Shown in pieces: positions 5,940 to 14,283 of a stretch of DNA of 35,633 bases; position 1 is the first letter of the stretch; each line of letters opens with the position of its first letter. The position numbers and the translations under genes were made by a program. This stretch comes from an uncultured Muribaculaceae bacterium (GTDB lineage Bacteria > Bacteroidota > Bacteroidia > Bacteroidales > Muribaculaceae), in contig CAJUDL010000038.1 of assembly GCA_910585285.1 (NCBI GenBank), positions 1 through 35,633 on the forward strand. The letters are read 5' to 3'. The notes beneath the pieces are model-generated. The model had not been told where the DNA came from. It searched no databases and worked only from the letters and a program-made list of their open reading frames with translations.

Positions 5940-8900
5940 TTGGTTTTTTTATTCGCATGATAGCGGTGTAGAAAAGAGGTAGCAGAAGAAGGGTGATGAT
6001 TGTTCCGGCAGCAAGACCGCCCATGATTGTCACAGCCATTGACCCATACATCGGGTCGCCAAGCAATGGAATCATACCCACGATGGTGGTCAAAGATGCC
6101 ATGAGCACCGGCCGCACACGCGACACGGTCGCCTCCACCACAGCATGATAAGGGGGCATTCCTTCCTCCTTTTGCAGTCTGCCAATCTCGTCGACAAGAA
6201 CGATGGAATTCTTCACCATCATTCCCACCAACCCCATCAGACCGATAATCGCCATGAATGTGAACGGGTTTCCGGTAAGAAGCAAAGCCAACGTTATGCC
6301 GCAGATCACAAACGGGAAACATATGAGAATCAAGGCAACTTTGCGCCAACTGTTGAAAAGTAGTAATAATATAAGGAGGATAATGAAAATAGTAAGCGGC
6401 ACGAACTTGATCAGGTTTGAGATTGCGTCCGCCTGCAGCTCACCTTCACCAACCCAGCGGCGCGAATATCCGTCGGGTAAGGGGATTGCATCTATCTCTT
6501 CCTTTATAGACTCCACAACTTTTGCAGGAGTCGCTTCGTCAATATCGGGGTTGGGGTCGCATTCAGCCTCGATCACGCGCTGTCCGTTGAGTCTGCGCAC
6601 GATGTTTTCCTCCCATTTCAGATCTATGTCATGAGCAACACTTCCCAGTGGAACCGCACGTAAGGCTTCATCGGAGATACTTCCTGTATTTCCGGAGACG
6701 AGAGCATTCTTTAGCCGTGCGGGATCGAGATGGAAATTTGCCATGCTCCATACAGGAATATCATGGAGATCTTCAATTTTGGAACCATCAGCATTGCGCA
6801 CCTTCAGATTCACAATCATCATTTTGTCTCCGTCATTCATCACGCCTGCAGGCATTCCGTCGGTCGCGGCAAGCAGCGCGTTTGCCACATCCTCTCTGCC
6901 AATTCCGGCTCTCAACCCATCCTGACTGTCAAAATCAGCCACAATGGTTTTGGCTGTAGGATTCCAGTTGTTTTGCACGGAATATGGATCCACATATTTG
7001 CAATCCCTCATTATTTTTTCAGCCTTTGCGCTGAGTTCCCTTAATACGGCAGGATCCGGTCCGGCAAATTCCACTTCCACTGTATGAGAAGTAGAGATAG
7101 AGAAATTATATTTCCTTATGCGGATATATGCATCCGGAAAATTTTCACGCAGTGTTTTGCGGATTTCAGGAATCTGATTCACGACAGTCTTGTAATCCTT
7201 GCAATCGACAATCAGCTCACCGTAGCGGTCGCCACCCGACGACATAGGTCTTACAAGACAATAACGAGCAGGCGCCGCGCCCATGCTGATTGCCACGCGT
7301 TCTATTTCTTTATCCTTGGAAATCAGTTCGCCCATCTTCTTCAATTGTTTTTCAGTATTCTCAGGAGAAGATTGCGAGGGGAAATAGCATTCCACAATAA
7401 ACTGTTTGTAATCAAAGTCAGGGAAGAAAAGATTCTTGACTTTGGTCATGCCGAATCCGCAGGCTCCTAAAATCACCACTGCTATGAGGATGACGGCTAC
7501 CTTATATTTTATTAGGGTCGAGACCGAACGTCTTACAAAACGATGAACGGGAGAATTCATCACGCCGTTTTCACGGCCTGTTTTTTTTTCTTTCTTTGGC
7601 AGCCAGCTTTTGGCGCATACCGGCACCTGCACAAGAGCGAGTATCCAGCTTGCAAGCAGACTCACACAAAGCACAAGGAAGAGGTCTCCGGCATATTCTC
7701 CGGCAGAGTCAGGAGAAAGATAGATGCATATGAACGTGGCTGCGGCAATGATTGTTGCTCCAAGCAGGGGGAGTGCGGTATTGTCTCCGATTCTGAAAAG
7801 ATATTTTTCTTCGGGCAGCCCGCGACGTTTGTCAACAAGGATACCGTCCATTATGACCACTGCATTATCCACCAGCATACCCATCGCTACGATGAATGCT
7901 CCGAGGGAGATGCGCTGGAGGGTGGTGCCGCATTGCAGAAGAATCGGGAATGAGAGGGCAATTGTCAGCACCAGTCCGAAACCGATTATAAGACCGCTTC
8001 TGAACCCCATTGTGAATATCAGCACGATTATTACTATCAGCACCGATTCAAGCAGATTGATCATGAATGATGAAATGGCATCGCTCACTTTGTCTGGCTG
8101 GAAGAAAATTTTGTCGACATTGAAACCAACCGGCATAGTTTTCAGAGTCTCGCGGAGTTTTGCATCGACGGCTTTGCCAACGTCCGGTACTATTGCATCA
8201 TTCTCCATTGCAACGCATATTGCCAGCGCCTCTTTCCCGTTGACAAAGAACCCATTGCGCAGAGGCGATGTCAGCGTGCGTTCTATCGAGGCAATGTCTT
8301 CGAGTTTCACCTGCTTGCCGTGGGGGGTATTTATAATCAGATTCTTTAGGTCATCAACTGTGTTGACACCTTCCGACACCTGCATTCTGTAATTTTCGTT
8401 GAAAGCCGCATAATTACCGGCATTCACAGGCTTGCCAGCCGACTGGAGTGCCATCATGATTTGCGCTGGGATGAGGCCATTGCGGCTTAGTTCCTCTTTT
8501 GAAAGTGTAATGTCAATGGTTTCATCGCAAGTGCCGGCGATGTTCACACGCTTCACTCCGGGAACAGAGAGCAATTCTCTTCGGATATATTTCGCATATT
8601 TGTCAAGTTCCGGATAATCATAGCCATCGCCCGTGAGGGAATAAAAGATACCGTACACGTCCATCATGTCGTCCATCACGACGGGGTCGTAACACCTAGC
8701 CGGAAGACGAGAAGCGATATCGTTCACCTTGCGGCGGAGAAGATCGAAATGTTGCTCAAGATCTTCTGTCAGCACCGTCATTTTGAACTCCACGGTTATA
8801 AGAGCCATACCGCTCTGACAGTCAGTCTTGATTTTATAAACATCTGGCAGTGCGCGCAGTTCGTCTTCCATCAGTTGAGCCACTTTGAGCTCCACTTCAT

Positions 8901-9072
8901 GAGCTGACGCTCCCGGATAGGGCACTACCACCATTGCCTGCTTCACTGGCACGGCGGGATCTTCAAGTTTGGGCATGCTCATGAAGGCGAGAACGCCGGC
9001 AATCAGAATGCCCGTCATAAGCGACCAGAACAGAGTGGTGCGCTTCATAAAAAATTTAGTGATCTTATTCAT
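5920..9072 (-). CDS. RND efflux transporter permease (AcrB/HAE-like)
   Basis: A 1050-residue inner-membrane proton-driven pump with twelve predicted membrane helices in two halves, each with a large periplasmic loop. Recognisable pieces are the N-terminal helix followed by MPKLEDPAVPVKQAMVVV, the PYPGASAHEVE porter segment, the helix-4 Asp (GMLVDNAVVIMDG) used in proton relay, and the C-terminal GLVGMMVKNSIVLVDEI. It works with the adaptor (4-base overlap upstream) and the TolC-like channel (20-base overlap downstream). The sequence resembles multidrug or solute efflux pumps more than CusA-type metal pumps, but the substrate is unknown. Confidence 0.93.
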   Translation of the reverse strand: MNKITKFFMKRTTLFWSLMTGILIAGVLAFMSMPKLEDPAVPVKQAMVVVPYPGASAHEVELKVAQLMEDELRALPDVYKIKTDCQSGMALITVEFKMTVLTEDLEQHFDLLRRKVNDIASRLPARCYDPVVMDDMMDVYGIFYSLTGDGYDYPELDKYAKYIRRELLSVPGVKRVNIAGTCDETIDITLSKEELSRNGLIPAQIMMALQSAGKPVNAGNYAAFNENYRMQVSEGVNTVDDLKNLIINTPHGKQVKLEDIASIERTLTSPLRNGFFVNGKEALAICVAMENDAIVPDVGKAVDAKLRETLKTMPVGFNVDKIFFQPDKVSDAISSFMINLLESVLIVIIVLIFTMGFRSGLIIGFGLVLTIALSFPILLQCGTTLQRISLGAFIVAMGMLVDNAVVIMDGILVDKRRGLPEEKYLFRIGDNTALPLLGATIIAAATFICIYLSPDSAGEYAGDLFLVLCVSLLASWILALVQVPVCAKSWLPKKEKKTGRENGVMNSPVHRFVRRSVSTLIKYKVAVILIAVVILGACGFGMTKVKNLFFPDFDYKQFIVECYFPSQSSPENTEKQLKKMGELISKDKEIERVAISMGAAPARYCLVRPMSSGGDRYGELIVDCKDYKTVVNQIPEIRKTLRENFPDAYIRIRKYNFSISTSHTVEVEFAGPDPAVLRELSAKAEKIMRDCKYVDPYSVQNNWNPTAKTIVADFDSQDGLRAGIGREDVANALLAATDGMPAGVMNDGDKMMIVNLKVRNADGSKIEDLHDIPVWSMANFHLDPARLKNALVSGNTGSISDEALRAVPLGSVAHDIDLKWEENIVRRLNGQRVIEAECDPNPDIDEATPAKVVESIKEEIDAIPLPDGYSRRWVGEGELQADAISNLIKFVPLTIFIILLILLLLFNSWRKVALILICFPFVICGITLALLLTGNPFTFMAIIGLMGLVGMMVKNSIVLVDEIGRLQKEEGMPPYHAVVEATVSRVRPVLMASLTTIVGMIPLLGDPMYGSMAVTIMGGLAAGTIITLLLLPLFYTAIMRIKKPIENETK

Positions 9073-10118
9073 AGCAGACCTCCCACGTTGGTTTCACTTG
9101 CTTCCGACAGGATTCTGATTTTTTCTCCTTCATGGAGTGAAGATGCACCAGCCCTGACCACAGTTTCGCCTCCCGAAAGACCCGAGATCACCCTTACAGT
9201 TTTTGCGGATGCAGCTGGGTCGATCGTGACAGGTTGTTTCTTTATTGTCGAATCTTTTGTGACTATCCATACGCATTCCTCCTTTCCGCTCCGGAACACT
9301 GAGCTCGCCGGCACGCGCACTTCATCATCTGCGGCGGAAAGATTCACAGTCACCTCAACATTCATACCGGCTGTGATTTCATTGCCGGTGGGTTTATCGA
9401 AAGCAAGGTGCATCCTGTAGAGTTGATTGCCGTCGGCCTTGGGCACAATGCTGAGGAGTCGTAACGGGAATTCCTTGGTGCTGTCATGTGTCGGGGTGCA
9501 AGAGAATGAAGAGAAACGAGAACGTTCGAGATATGTTTTTGCCGGTATATCGCAAACGACCTCCATATTCTTAAGGTCAAGCATTGAGAATACAGCCGTG
9601 CCGGCATCAACCATTTCAGCGGGAGAAAAATTAACAGTCTCTATTACTCCCGCAGTCGGGGCATACAGGCGAGTGTATGCGAGTTTGTTTTTATTTACCT
9701 GAAGCTGCACTCCGGCTTGACGTAAACCGGCGGCTGCTTTCTCATAATCATTTGCTGACATGCTTTTCTTTTCGAAAAGACGTTTTGCACGCGCCACTTC
9801 ATCGCTGAGCTGGTCATACTGTATTTGAAGAGCTTCAACGCCAAGCTTATAATCGGCATTGTCAAGTTCGGCAAGCAATTGCCCCGCTTTTATCCGATCA
9901 CCCTCTTTTACGTAAATGCGCTTGATTTGTCCGGCTGTCTTGAATCCGAGACTGACACTGCAGTCTTCCTCAACTATGCCGGCAAATTTTTTTACAGAAC
10001 TGTCATTACCACCTGTGGCGTCAACCACATAAACACTTCGGAGTTCTTGGGTCTCCTTCTCTTTACTGGCGCATCCACACAGCAGACACGCCACTGCAAT
10101 AATAAGATATTTATTCAT
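9069..10118 (-). CDS. RND periplasmic adaptor (membrane fusion protein) lipoprotein
   Basis: A 349-residue adaptor linking the pump and the TolC-like channel. It has a lipoprotein signal ending LCGC (Cys16), a biotinyl-lipoyl-like half (VSLGFKTAGQIKRIYVKEGDRIKAGQLLAELD at about 55-86), a short helical hairpin (about 90-140), the second lipoyl half (LYAPTAGVIETVNFSPAEMV) and beta-barrel and membrane-proximal domains. First gene of the operon. The divergent AraC gene upstream is the likely regulator; a strong inverted repeat sits in the shared gap. No good -7 element for this gene was found. Confidence 0.93.
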   Translation of the reverse strand: MNKYLIIAVACLLCGCASKEKETQELRSVYVVDATGGNDSSVKKFAGIVEEDCSVSLGFKTAGQIKRIYVKEGDRIKAGQLLAELDNADYKLGVEALQIQYDQLSDEVARAKRLFEKKSMSANDYEKAAAGLRQAGVQLQVNKNKLAYTRLYAPTAGVIETVNFSPAEMVDAGTAVFSMLDLKNMEVVCDIPAKTYLERSRFSSFSCTPTHDSTKEFPLRLLSIVPKADGNQLYRMHLAFDKPTGNEITAGMNVEVTVNLSAADDEVRVPASSVFRSGKEECVWIVTKDSTIKKQPVTIDPAASAKTVRVISGLSGGETVVRAGASSLHEGEKIRILSEASETNVGGLL

Positions 10119-10254
10119 TGTTATTGTTGAAAATATTCGTTTTGATTCGATTCTTGGTTATTTTTTGTTTTTCCGGGTGCAAATTTCATACTTAATTTTT
10201 AAATAATTGTGTCTGATTTATGTTATATTTTGTTCAAAATTTCCCGATACCATA

Positions 10255-10282
10255 CTTTTTATTGATTTAATTCAATAAAAAG
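10255..10282. promoter_or_regulatory. Inverted repeat, candidate operator between AraC and efflux operon
   Basis: Perfect 11-base arms (CTTTTTATTGA and TCAATAAAAAG) are separated by 6 bases. The repeat lies just upstream of the AraC -7 element, over the expected -33 zone, and 137 bases from the efflux operon start. It is AT-rich with no T-run pattern of a terminator, so an operator is the better reading. Confidence 0.5.
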
Positions 10283-10286
10283 TTAT

Positions 10287-10294
10287 TAAATTTG
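10287..10294 (+). promoter_or_regulatory. -7 element of the AraC gene
   Basis: TAAATTTG matches TAnnTTTG exactly, 18 bases before the ATG at 10313. A clear -33 TTTG is missing; the inverted repeat at 10255-10282 occupies that zone, which may mean activator-dependent or repressed transcription. Confidence 0.45.
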
Positions 10295-10312
10295 TCTTAA
10301 AATTTATTTTCT

Positions 10313-11233
10313 ATGATGTCAACGCACGATGCTCTCGAATTAAAGGAGCTTCCCTCATCTGATCGGACGCTTACAATCGGTGATGAGTTTATGATATCTG
10401 ACAATCTCGACAGTTCAGCTCCGATTGCAGTGTTGAATTTGCCGTCGGTCTTGAAAGTCAAAGTCAGTGCTCCCTTCAGGCTCCGGTTTTCAATCGTATT
10501 GCTATGTCTTGGAGGAAGCATGCGGATTCATCTGAACATGATGGAATATTTAGTGAAGGCAAACGACATGGTGATTGTGCCGGAAGGTACCGTTGGAGAA
10601 TGCTTGATGTTGTCAGACGATACTCAAATAGTGATGATGGCATTTGCGAGCGATTTTATGATTCAGGATGGTGTGGTGAGACCCATGACGGGGGCTTTTG
10701 CCACAGTTCTCAGGATGCCTCTGATACATCTTGAGGATTATGAAATAGAGGATGTCATGTCATTGTATAATATGTTGAGGACGCGTGTTGCCGATTCCCA
10801 CTTCATGGATAAGAGAGAGTTTGCTATACTTACGATGAAGGCAATGTATTGTTATGTTTCATCGCATTTCAGATTGTCGGAACTTGAAACTCAACTCGCT
10901 CAGGCATCTTCGCGTATATTTGAAAAATTTATCGAACTTGTGGAAGCCAATTACGCGCGCCATCGTCAATTGAAATTTTATGCCTGTGAGCTTGCGGTTT
11001 CTCCTAAATATTTGAGTAAAGTTGTGCTTGAAGTCAGTGGGAGATCCGCAAAGTCATGGATAATGGAGCGGGTAATGCTCGAGGCGAAGGTTTTGATTAT
11101 GGAAGATAATATGTCGGTGCTCGAAATCAGCGAACGGCTTGGTTTCCCAAACCAGTCTTTTTTTGGAACCTATTTTAAAAAAGCAGCCGGCATGTCGCCG
11201 GCTGCATATAAGAAGGATAAATGTTTGTCTTAG
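10313..11233 (+). CDS. AraC-family regulator divergent from the efflux operon
   Basis: A 306-residue protein with a sensing domain of about 190 residues and a C-terminal AraC double helix-turn-helix (about 205-300; YFKKAAGMSPAAY is the family-typical end). ATG ATG at 10313/10316 leaves the exact start uncertain by one codon. Its head-to-head position with the RND operon suggests that it controls the pump. The last codons do a second job: the minus-strand complement of 11177-11205 is a strong intrinsic terminator for the opposing PepSY gene. Confidence 0.92.
   Translation: MMSTHDALELKELPSSDRTLTIGDEFMISDNLDSSAPIAVLNLPSVLKVKVSAPFRLRFSIVLLCLGGSMRIHLNMMEYLVKANDMVIVPEGTVGECLMLSDDTQIVMMAFASDFMIQDGVVRPMTGAFATVLRMPLIHLEDYEIEDVMSLYNMLRTRVADSHFMDKREFAILTMKAMYCYVSSHFRLSELETQLAQASSRIFEKFIELVEANYARHRQLKFYACELAVSPKYLSKVVLEVSGRSAKSWIMERVMLEAKVLIMEDNMSVLEISERLGFPNQSFFGTYFKKAAGMSPAAYKKDKCLS
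11177..11205 (-). terminator. Intrinsic terminator of the PepSY gene, inside the AraC coding region
   Basis: On the minus strand a perfect 9-bp GC-rich stem (GCAGCCGGC pairing with GCCGGCTGC, 5-base loop) is followed directly by six T residues. It lies 50 bases past the stop of the PepSY-like gene and overlaps the codons for KKAAGMSPAA of the AraC protein. Confidence 0.72.
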
Positions 11234-11254
11234 AAACTGTTTAATTTATTACGA

Positions 11255-11695
11255 TTAATCGTCGTAGCGTAAGAAATTTCCAGCTTTGTCAAATTTTAGA
11301 TCAATGCCGTTAGACAATTCCACGTCATACCCTTTGCGGTCGCGGTCAATTCCTACGATGCGTTGTCCGGGCTGTTGTTTTGCAACATACGCACGGATGG
11401 ATTTGGGTACTAAAGCAGCAGGAACAGACTTTGTGTTGTTGACCTCAACATTGTCCCAGTTGCCGTCTTTGTCAAAGCTGATTTCAGTTCCGTCGGTAAG
11501 GATAACTTCATATTCGCTTATGCGACCCCAGTCTTTGTCAATTTTGACAAGGCTTACCTTCGACTTGAAATTGTTGGCGATAGTGGTCTGAGCCGCTTTC
11601 GGAAGGGCAGATGCATCGTGTGCATAAGAGTCTCTGGCGCATGCGAAGCCGGCGATGCCGAGAATCATGGCGCATGCAATCAATAATTTTTTCAT
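11255..11695 (-). CDS. PepSY-like periplasmic protein (DUF2874-type)
   Basis: A 146-residue secreted protein with a cleavable signal peptide (about residues 1-20, ending in ACA). The mature part has two similar beta-rich units: each contains a KSKVSLVKID / QRIVGIDRD strand, then YEVILTDGTEISFDKDGNW and YDVELSNGIDLKFDKAGNF. This is the putative beta-lactamase-inhibitor-like PepSY fold found widely in Bacteroidota; its ligand is unknown. Single gene with its own intrinsic terminator inside the neighbouring gene. Confidence 0.85.
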   Translation of the reverse strand: MKKLLIACAMILGIAGFACARDSYAHDASALPKAAQTTIANNFKSKVSLVKIDKDWGRISEYEVILTDGTEISFDKDGNWDNVEVNNTKSVPAALVPKSIRAYVAKQQPGQRIVGIDRDRKGYDVELSNGIDLKFDKAGNFLRYDD

Positions 11696-11747
11696 AACTT
11701 TATATATAAGTCGTTTATAACAACAACATATAATCCATGAAAAGGTT

Positions 11748-12716
11748 CTAATATTTATATCCCCCTTCTTGAATCAATTTTTTATCGTCATCAACTTTTG
11801 ATCCTATTGTTGTGAGCATATCTCCCATGATGCCGCCGTTCATCCCGATTTTCAAAGCTTTGAGTTGGGTATTGCGCGATAGTTTGGCTCTGCCTCCTGC
11901 AAATCTCAGTATTTTTGTGGGATGTATAAACCGGAAAAATGCTATGGTATTGAGTATTTCCTCCTCTTCGAGAGGTTCCTGATTCTCAAGCGGAGTTCCG
12001 GGAATCGGACAAAGGAGGTTTATCGGGATTGAATGGGGATCTATGCGCAGTAGTTCAAGAGCGAGCTCGATGCGTTGTCGACGAGTCTCACCCATTCCGA
12101 TGATGCCGCCGCTGCAGACTTCAAAACCTATTTCTCTCGCCTGCCGGATTGTGCGGATCTTATCTTCTACTGTATGCGTTGTGCAGAGAGAGTTGAAATA
12201 TGAAGGAGCAGCTTCAAGATTGCAGTGATATCTGGTCACGCCTGAGTCATATAGCTTCTGAAGCTCTTCTTTCCCCAGCAATCCCAATGAGGCGCAGAGT
12301 TGCAAACCTTCCTGACAGCGAAGCTCGTTATAATATTGACAGACAACATCCAGTTCTTTGCCTTGCATTTTGCGTCCGCTTGCCACAAGGGAGAACCTCT
12401 TGATCCCGGCTTTACGGTTAAGTTCAGCCACTTTCATGCATTCATCATGGGGAACGAGGGCATAGGTCTCGATTTTAGTATTATAATGTGAAGATTGGGC
12501 GCACCATTTACAGTTTTCAGGACATTTTCCTGAACGGGCATTGATTATTGAGCAAGAATCAAATGTTTTATCGCACAATGCAGAAGTTATTTCCTCTGCA
12601 GCTTCCCAAAGCTCTTGCTGTTGTGTGGCATCCACATCACACAAAGAAAGAGCTTCGTCAGCTGACAGCAGTTCGCCGGAAAGCACTTTCTCTTTTAATT
12701 TCTTGATGTCTACCAT
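11748..12716 (-). CDS. bioB: Biotin synthase
   Basis: A 322-residue radical-SAM enzyme that inserts sulfur into dethiobiotin to make biotin. The [4Fe-4S]/SAM motif is C65-x3-C69-x2-C72 (GKCPENCKWC). Other conserved segments are YNHNLE-like YHCNLEAAPSYF, CSGGIIGMGET, the second-cluster region and PINLLCPIPGTPLE. The ATG at 12714-12716 begins the family N-terminus; the open frame continues upstream through the lrgA region but only as shadow. It stands alone, with no other bio gene in the window. A -7 element lies 50 bases upstream of the start. Confidence 0.95.
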   Translation of the reverse strand: MVDIKKLKEKVLSGELLSADEALSLCDVDATQQQELWEAAEEITSALCDKTFDSCSIINARSGKCPENCKWCAQSSHYNTKIETYALVPHDECMKVAELNRKAGIKRFSLVASGRKMQGKELDVVCQYYNELRCQEGLQLCASLGLLGKEELQKLYDSGVTRYHCNLEAAPSYFNSLCTTHTVEDKIRTIRQAREIGFEVCSGGIIGMGETRRQRIELALELLRIDPHSIPINLLCPIPGTPLENQEPLEEEEILNTIAFFRFIHPTKILRFAGGRAKLSRNTQLKALKIGMNGGIMGDMLTTIGSKVDDDKKLIQEGGYKY

Positions 12717-12766
12717 AATATCTTTTTTAGGAATAGTCGGCGTATAGACGATTCCGAATGATGATG

Positions 12767-12774
12767 CAAAATTA
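12767..12774 (-). promoter_or_regulatory. -7 element of bioB
   Basis: On the minus strand TAATTTTG matches TAnnTTTG; the transcription start would fall near 12760, about 45 bases before the bioB ATG. The -33 region is only a weak match. The 12-base string TAATTTTGCATC is repeated in mirror position at the lrgA promoter. Confidence 0.5.
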
Positions 12775-12795
12775 ATAAAATAATTGAAAGTGCTG

Positions 12796-12829
12796 TTTGA
12801 AAATACATGGAAATAAATTACTAATTTTG
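12796..12829 (+). promoter_or_regulatory. Promoter of the lrgAB-type operon
   Basis: A perfect -33 TTTG (12796-12799), a 22-base spacer and a perfect -7 TAATTTTG (12822-12829) precede the ATG at 12865 by 35 bases. It is divergent from bioB. Confidence 0.62.
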
Positions 12830-12864
12830 CATCTATTTTAGAAAAATTAGTAATATAATCGATT

Positions 12865-13218
12865 ATGGCGAAACAATTCGGTATAATTTTCGGCTGTCTG
12901 TTGGCTGGCGAATTGCTTGCGATGATTCCCGGCTTATCAATTCCAGGTAGTATTCTTGGCATGTTGCTGTTGACACTTCTACTTGAGAGGAAGATAGTGA
13001 ATCCGCATTCTATAGCTCCTGTATGCAAGTTTCTTATAAAGAACATGGCATTTTTCTTCGTGCCCCCAGGCGTGGCGCTGATGCTATATTTTGATATTAT
13101 CGCTGCTGAATGGATTCCTATCACAGTGGCAACAATAGTAAGCATCTTTCTTGTTATTGTGGTGACAGGGAGACTTCATCAGTTTCTTCATAAACGTATA
13201 AAAAGACATTACCGCTGA
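12865..13218 (+). CDS. lrgA: LrgA/CidA-family membrane protein
   Basis: A 117-residue membrane protein with four predicted helices and the family signature LSIPGSILGMLLL followed by KFLIKNMAFFFVPPGVALM. LrgA/CidA proteins are holin-like proteins linked to autolysis, pyruvate transport and redox state in other bacteria. It is followed after 10 bases by the LrgB partner, the standard two-gene arrangement. Confidence 0.9.
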   Translation: MAKQFGIIFGCLLAGELLAMIPGLSIPGSILGMLLLTLLLERKIVNPHSIAPVCKFLIKNMAFFFVPPGVALMLYFDIIAAEWIPITVATIVSIFLVIVVTGRLHQFLHKRIKRHYR

Positions 13219-13228
13219 TTCATTACTT

Positions 13229-13927
13229 ATGGATTTATCGATGATAATAAGAAGTGAGCTTTTTCTGATCACGCTCACATTCATGCTCTTTGGGCTTTTC
13301 TCTTTCATTCAAAAACGGAGTGGCATTGCATTGTTGAATCCCATGATATTCACCATTGCCAGTTTGATCTTGTTTCTTCGGATCGCAGGTATCTCTTATG
13401 GCGAATATTACCAGAGTGGGAGGATGATTGAATTTTGGCTAAAACCTGCTATTGTCGCGCTTGCATTGCCACTTTATAATGAACTCAAACATATTCGCAG
13501 CCAGTTTATGCCGCTTTTTATAGCAGAGCTGACAGGTTGTGTTGTAGGTATAGTCTCTGTTGTGCTCATAGCCTCATGGTTAGGGGCAAGTGAAGATGTA
13601 ATTCGGTCGCTTGCTCCCAAATCGGTTTCTACTCCAATAGCAATAGAGATATCACGACAGATCGGAGGTATCCCCGCATTAACTTCGGCAATAGTGGTGA
13701 TTGTAGGAATGATTGGCGCAGTGGTCGGACTCAAGATGATGTCTTGGGGTAATGTAAAGGCACCGGTGTCAAAGAGTCTGAGTATGGGCACTGCCGCTCA
13801 CGTTATCGGCACAAGCCGCATAAGTGAATATGGAGAACGTTATGGGGCGTATGCCACGCTCGGGCTTATCATCAACGGCATTCTCACCGCCTTTCTTGCC
13901 GGACCGCTCACTGACCTGTTGTTGTGA
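13229..13927 (+). CDS. lrgB: LrgB-family membrane protein
   Basis: A 232-residue multi-helix membrane protein. The conserved LrgB segments are visible: LNPMIFTI, WLKPAIVALALPLY, SVSTPIAIEISRQIGG, LTSAIVVIVGMIGAVVG and the C-terminal GTAAHVIGTSRISEYGERYGAYATLG. It is the partner of LrgA and may modulate murein hydrolase activity or metabolite transport. The stop is 8 bases from the stop of an opposing small gene. Confidence 0.93.
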   Translation: MDLSMIIRSELFLITLTFMLFGLFSFIQKRSGIALLNPMIFTIASLILFLRIAGISYGEYYQSGRMIEFWLKPAIVALALPLYNELKHIRSQFMPLFIAELTGCVVGIVSVVLIASWLGASEDVIRSLAPKSVSTPIAIEISRQIGGIPALTSAIVVIVGMIGAVVGLKMMSWGNVKAPVSKSLSMGTAAHVIGTSRISEYGERYGAYATLGLIINGILTAFLAGPLTDLLL

Positions 13928-13935
13928 ACCCGAAA

Positions 13936-14154
13936 TCAGGAGCGGTTGCGAGAATGAAGGTAACGGGCGAGTCCGAAGATATAGCGGCGAAAGCCGGGAC
14001 GATAAAGTAGCAGACGGTCAAACCAGCCTAAACGGCGGTCAAAGAACCGAACTACAATCCCGACAAAAAACATCGCAAACAGTGTGCCCGGACCGACAAC
14101 GTTCCAAAGCCATCTGTTAAAATAGAAATATCCGAGAATCACGGCTGTTGTCAC
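13936..14154 (-). CDS. Small hypothetical membrane protein
   Basis: A 72-residue frame from a GTG at 14154 with two hydrophobic segments (about 2-11 and 20-37) and a basic, aromatic C-terminal half (RRLGWFDRLLLYRPGFRRYIFGLARYLHSRNRS). I recognise no family. The composition is that of a real membrane protein and no better frame covers the stretch, but no clear promoter or ribosome-binding site supports it, and the frame stays open upstream without an ATG. It is convergent with lrgB. Confidence 0.45.
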   Translation of the reverse strand: MTTAVILGYFYFNRWLWNVVGPGTLFAMFFVGIVVRFFDRRLGWFDRLLLYRPGFRRYIFGLARYLHSRNRS

Positions 14155-14227
14155 CAGTGATATGTCAAAAAAATCAGCTGAGATTAAACCGTTTTTTTAA
14201 CGGCTTCTTAGGTGCTGTTAAATTTTA

Positions 14228-14242
14228 TTGAATTAAATTCAA
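14228..14242. promoter_or_regulatory. Palindrome upstream of the ECF sigma gene
   Basis: TTGAATTAAATTCAA is a perfect 7-1-7 inverted repeat. It lies 21 bases upstream of a perfect -7 element (TAAATTTG, 14263-14270) and covers the -33 zone, so it may be an operator. Its AT richness makes chance possible. Confidence 0.35.
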
Positions 14243-14262
14243 ATAGTTTCTTAGAAATTTTA

Positions 14263-14270
14263 TAAATTTG
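14263..14270 (+). promoter_or_regulatory. -7 element of the ECF sigma gene
   Basis: TAAATTTG fits TAnnTTTG exactly and lies 13 bases before the ATG at 14284. No TTTG occurs at the -33 distance. Confidence 0.45.
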
Positions 14271-14283
14271 GCACCGTAAAGTT

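Noticed and set aside
7724..8392. Long plus-strand frame of 222 codons opposite the RND pump
   Set aside because: It lacks recognisable domains, is serine- and arginine-rich as expected for a shadow, and the pump on the other strand is unambiguous.
12717..13145. Upstream extension of the bioB frame on the minus strand
   Set aside because: It runs through the lrgA gene and its promoter; the family N-terminus of BioB starts at 12716.
14194..14212. Hairpin CCGTT/AACGG as a terminator before the sigma gene
   Set aside because: Only a 5-bp stem around a T-run; too weak and facing no clear gene end.
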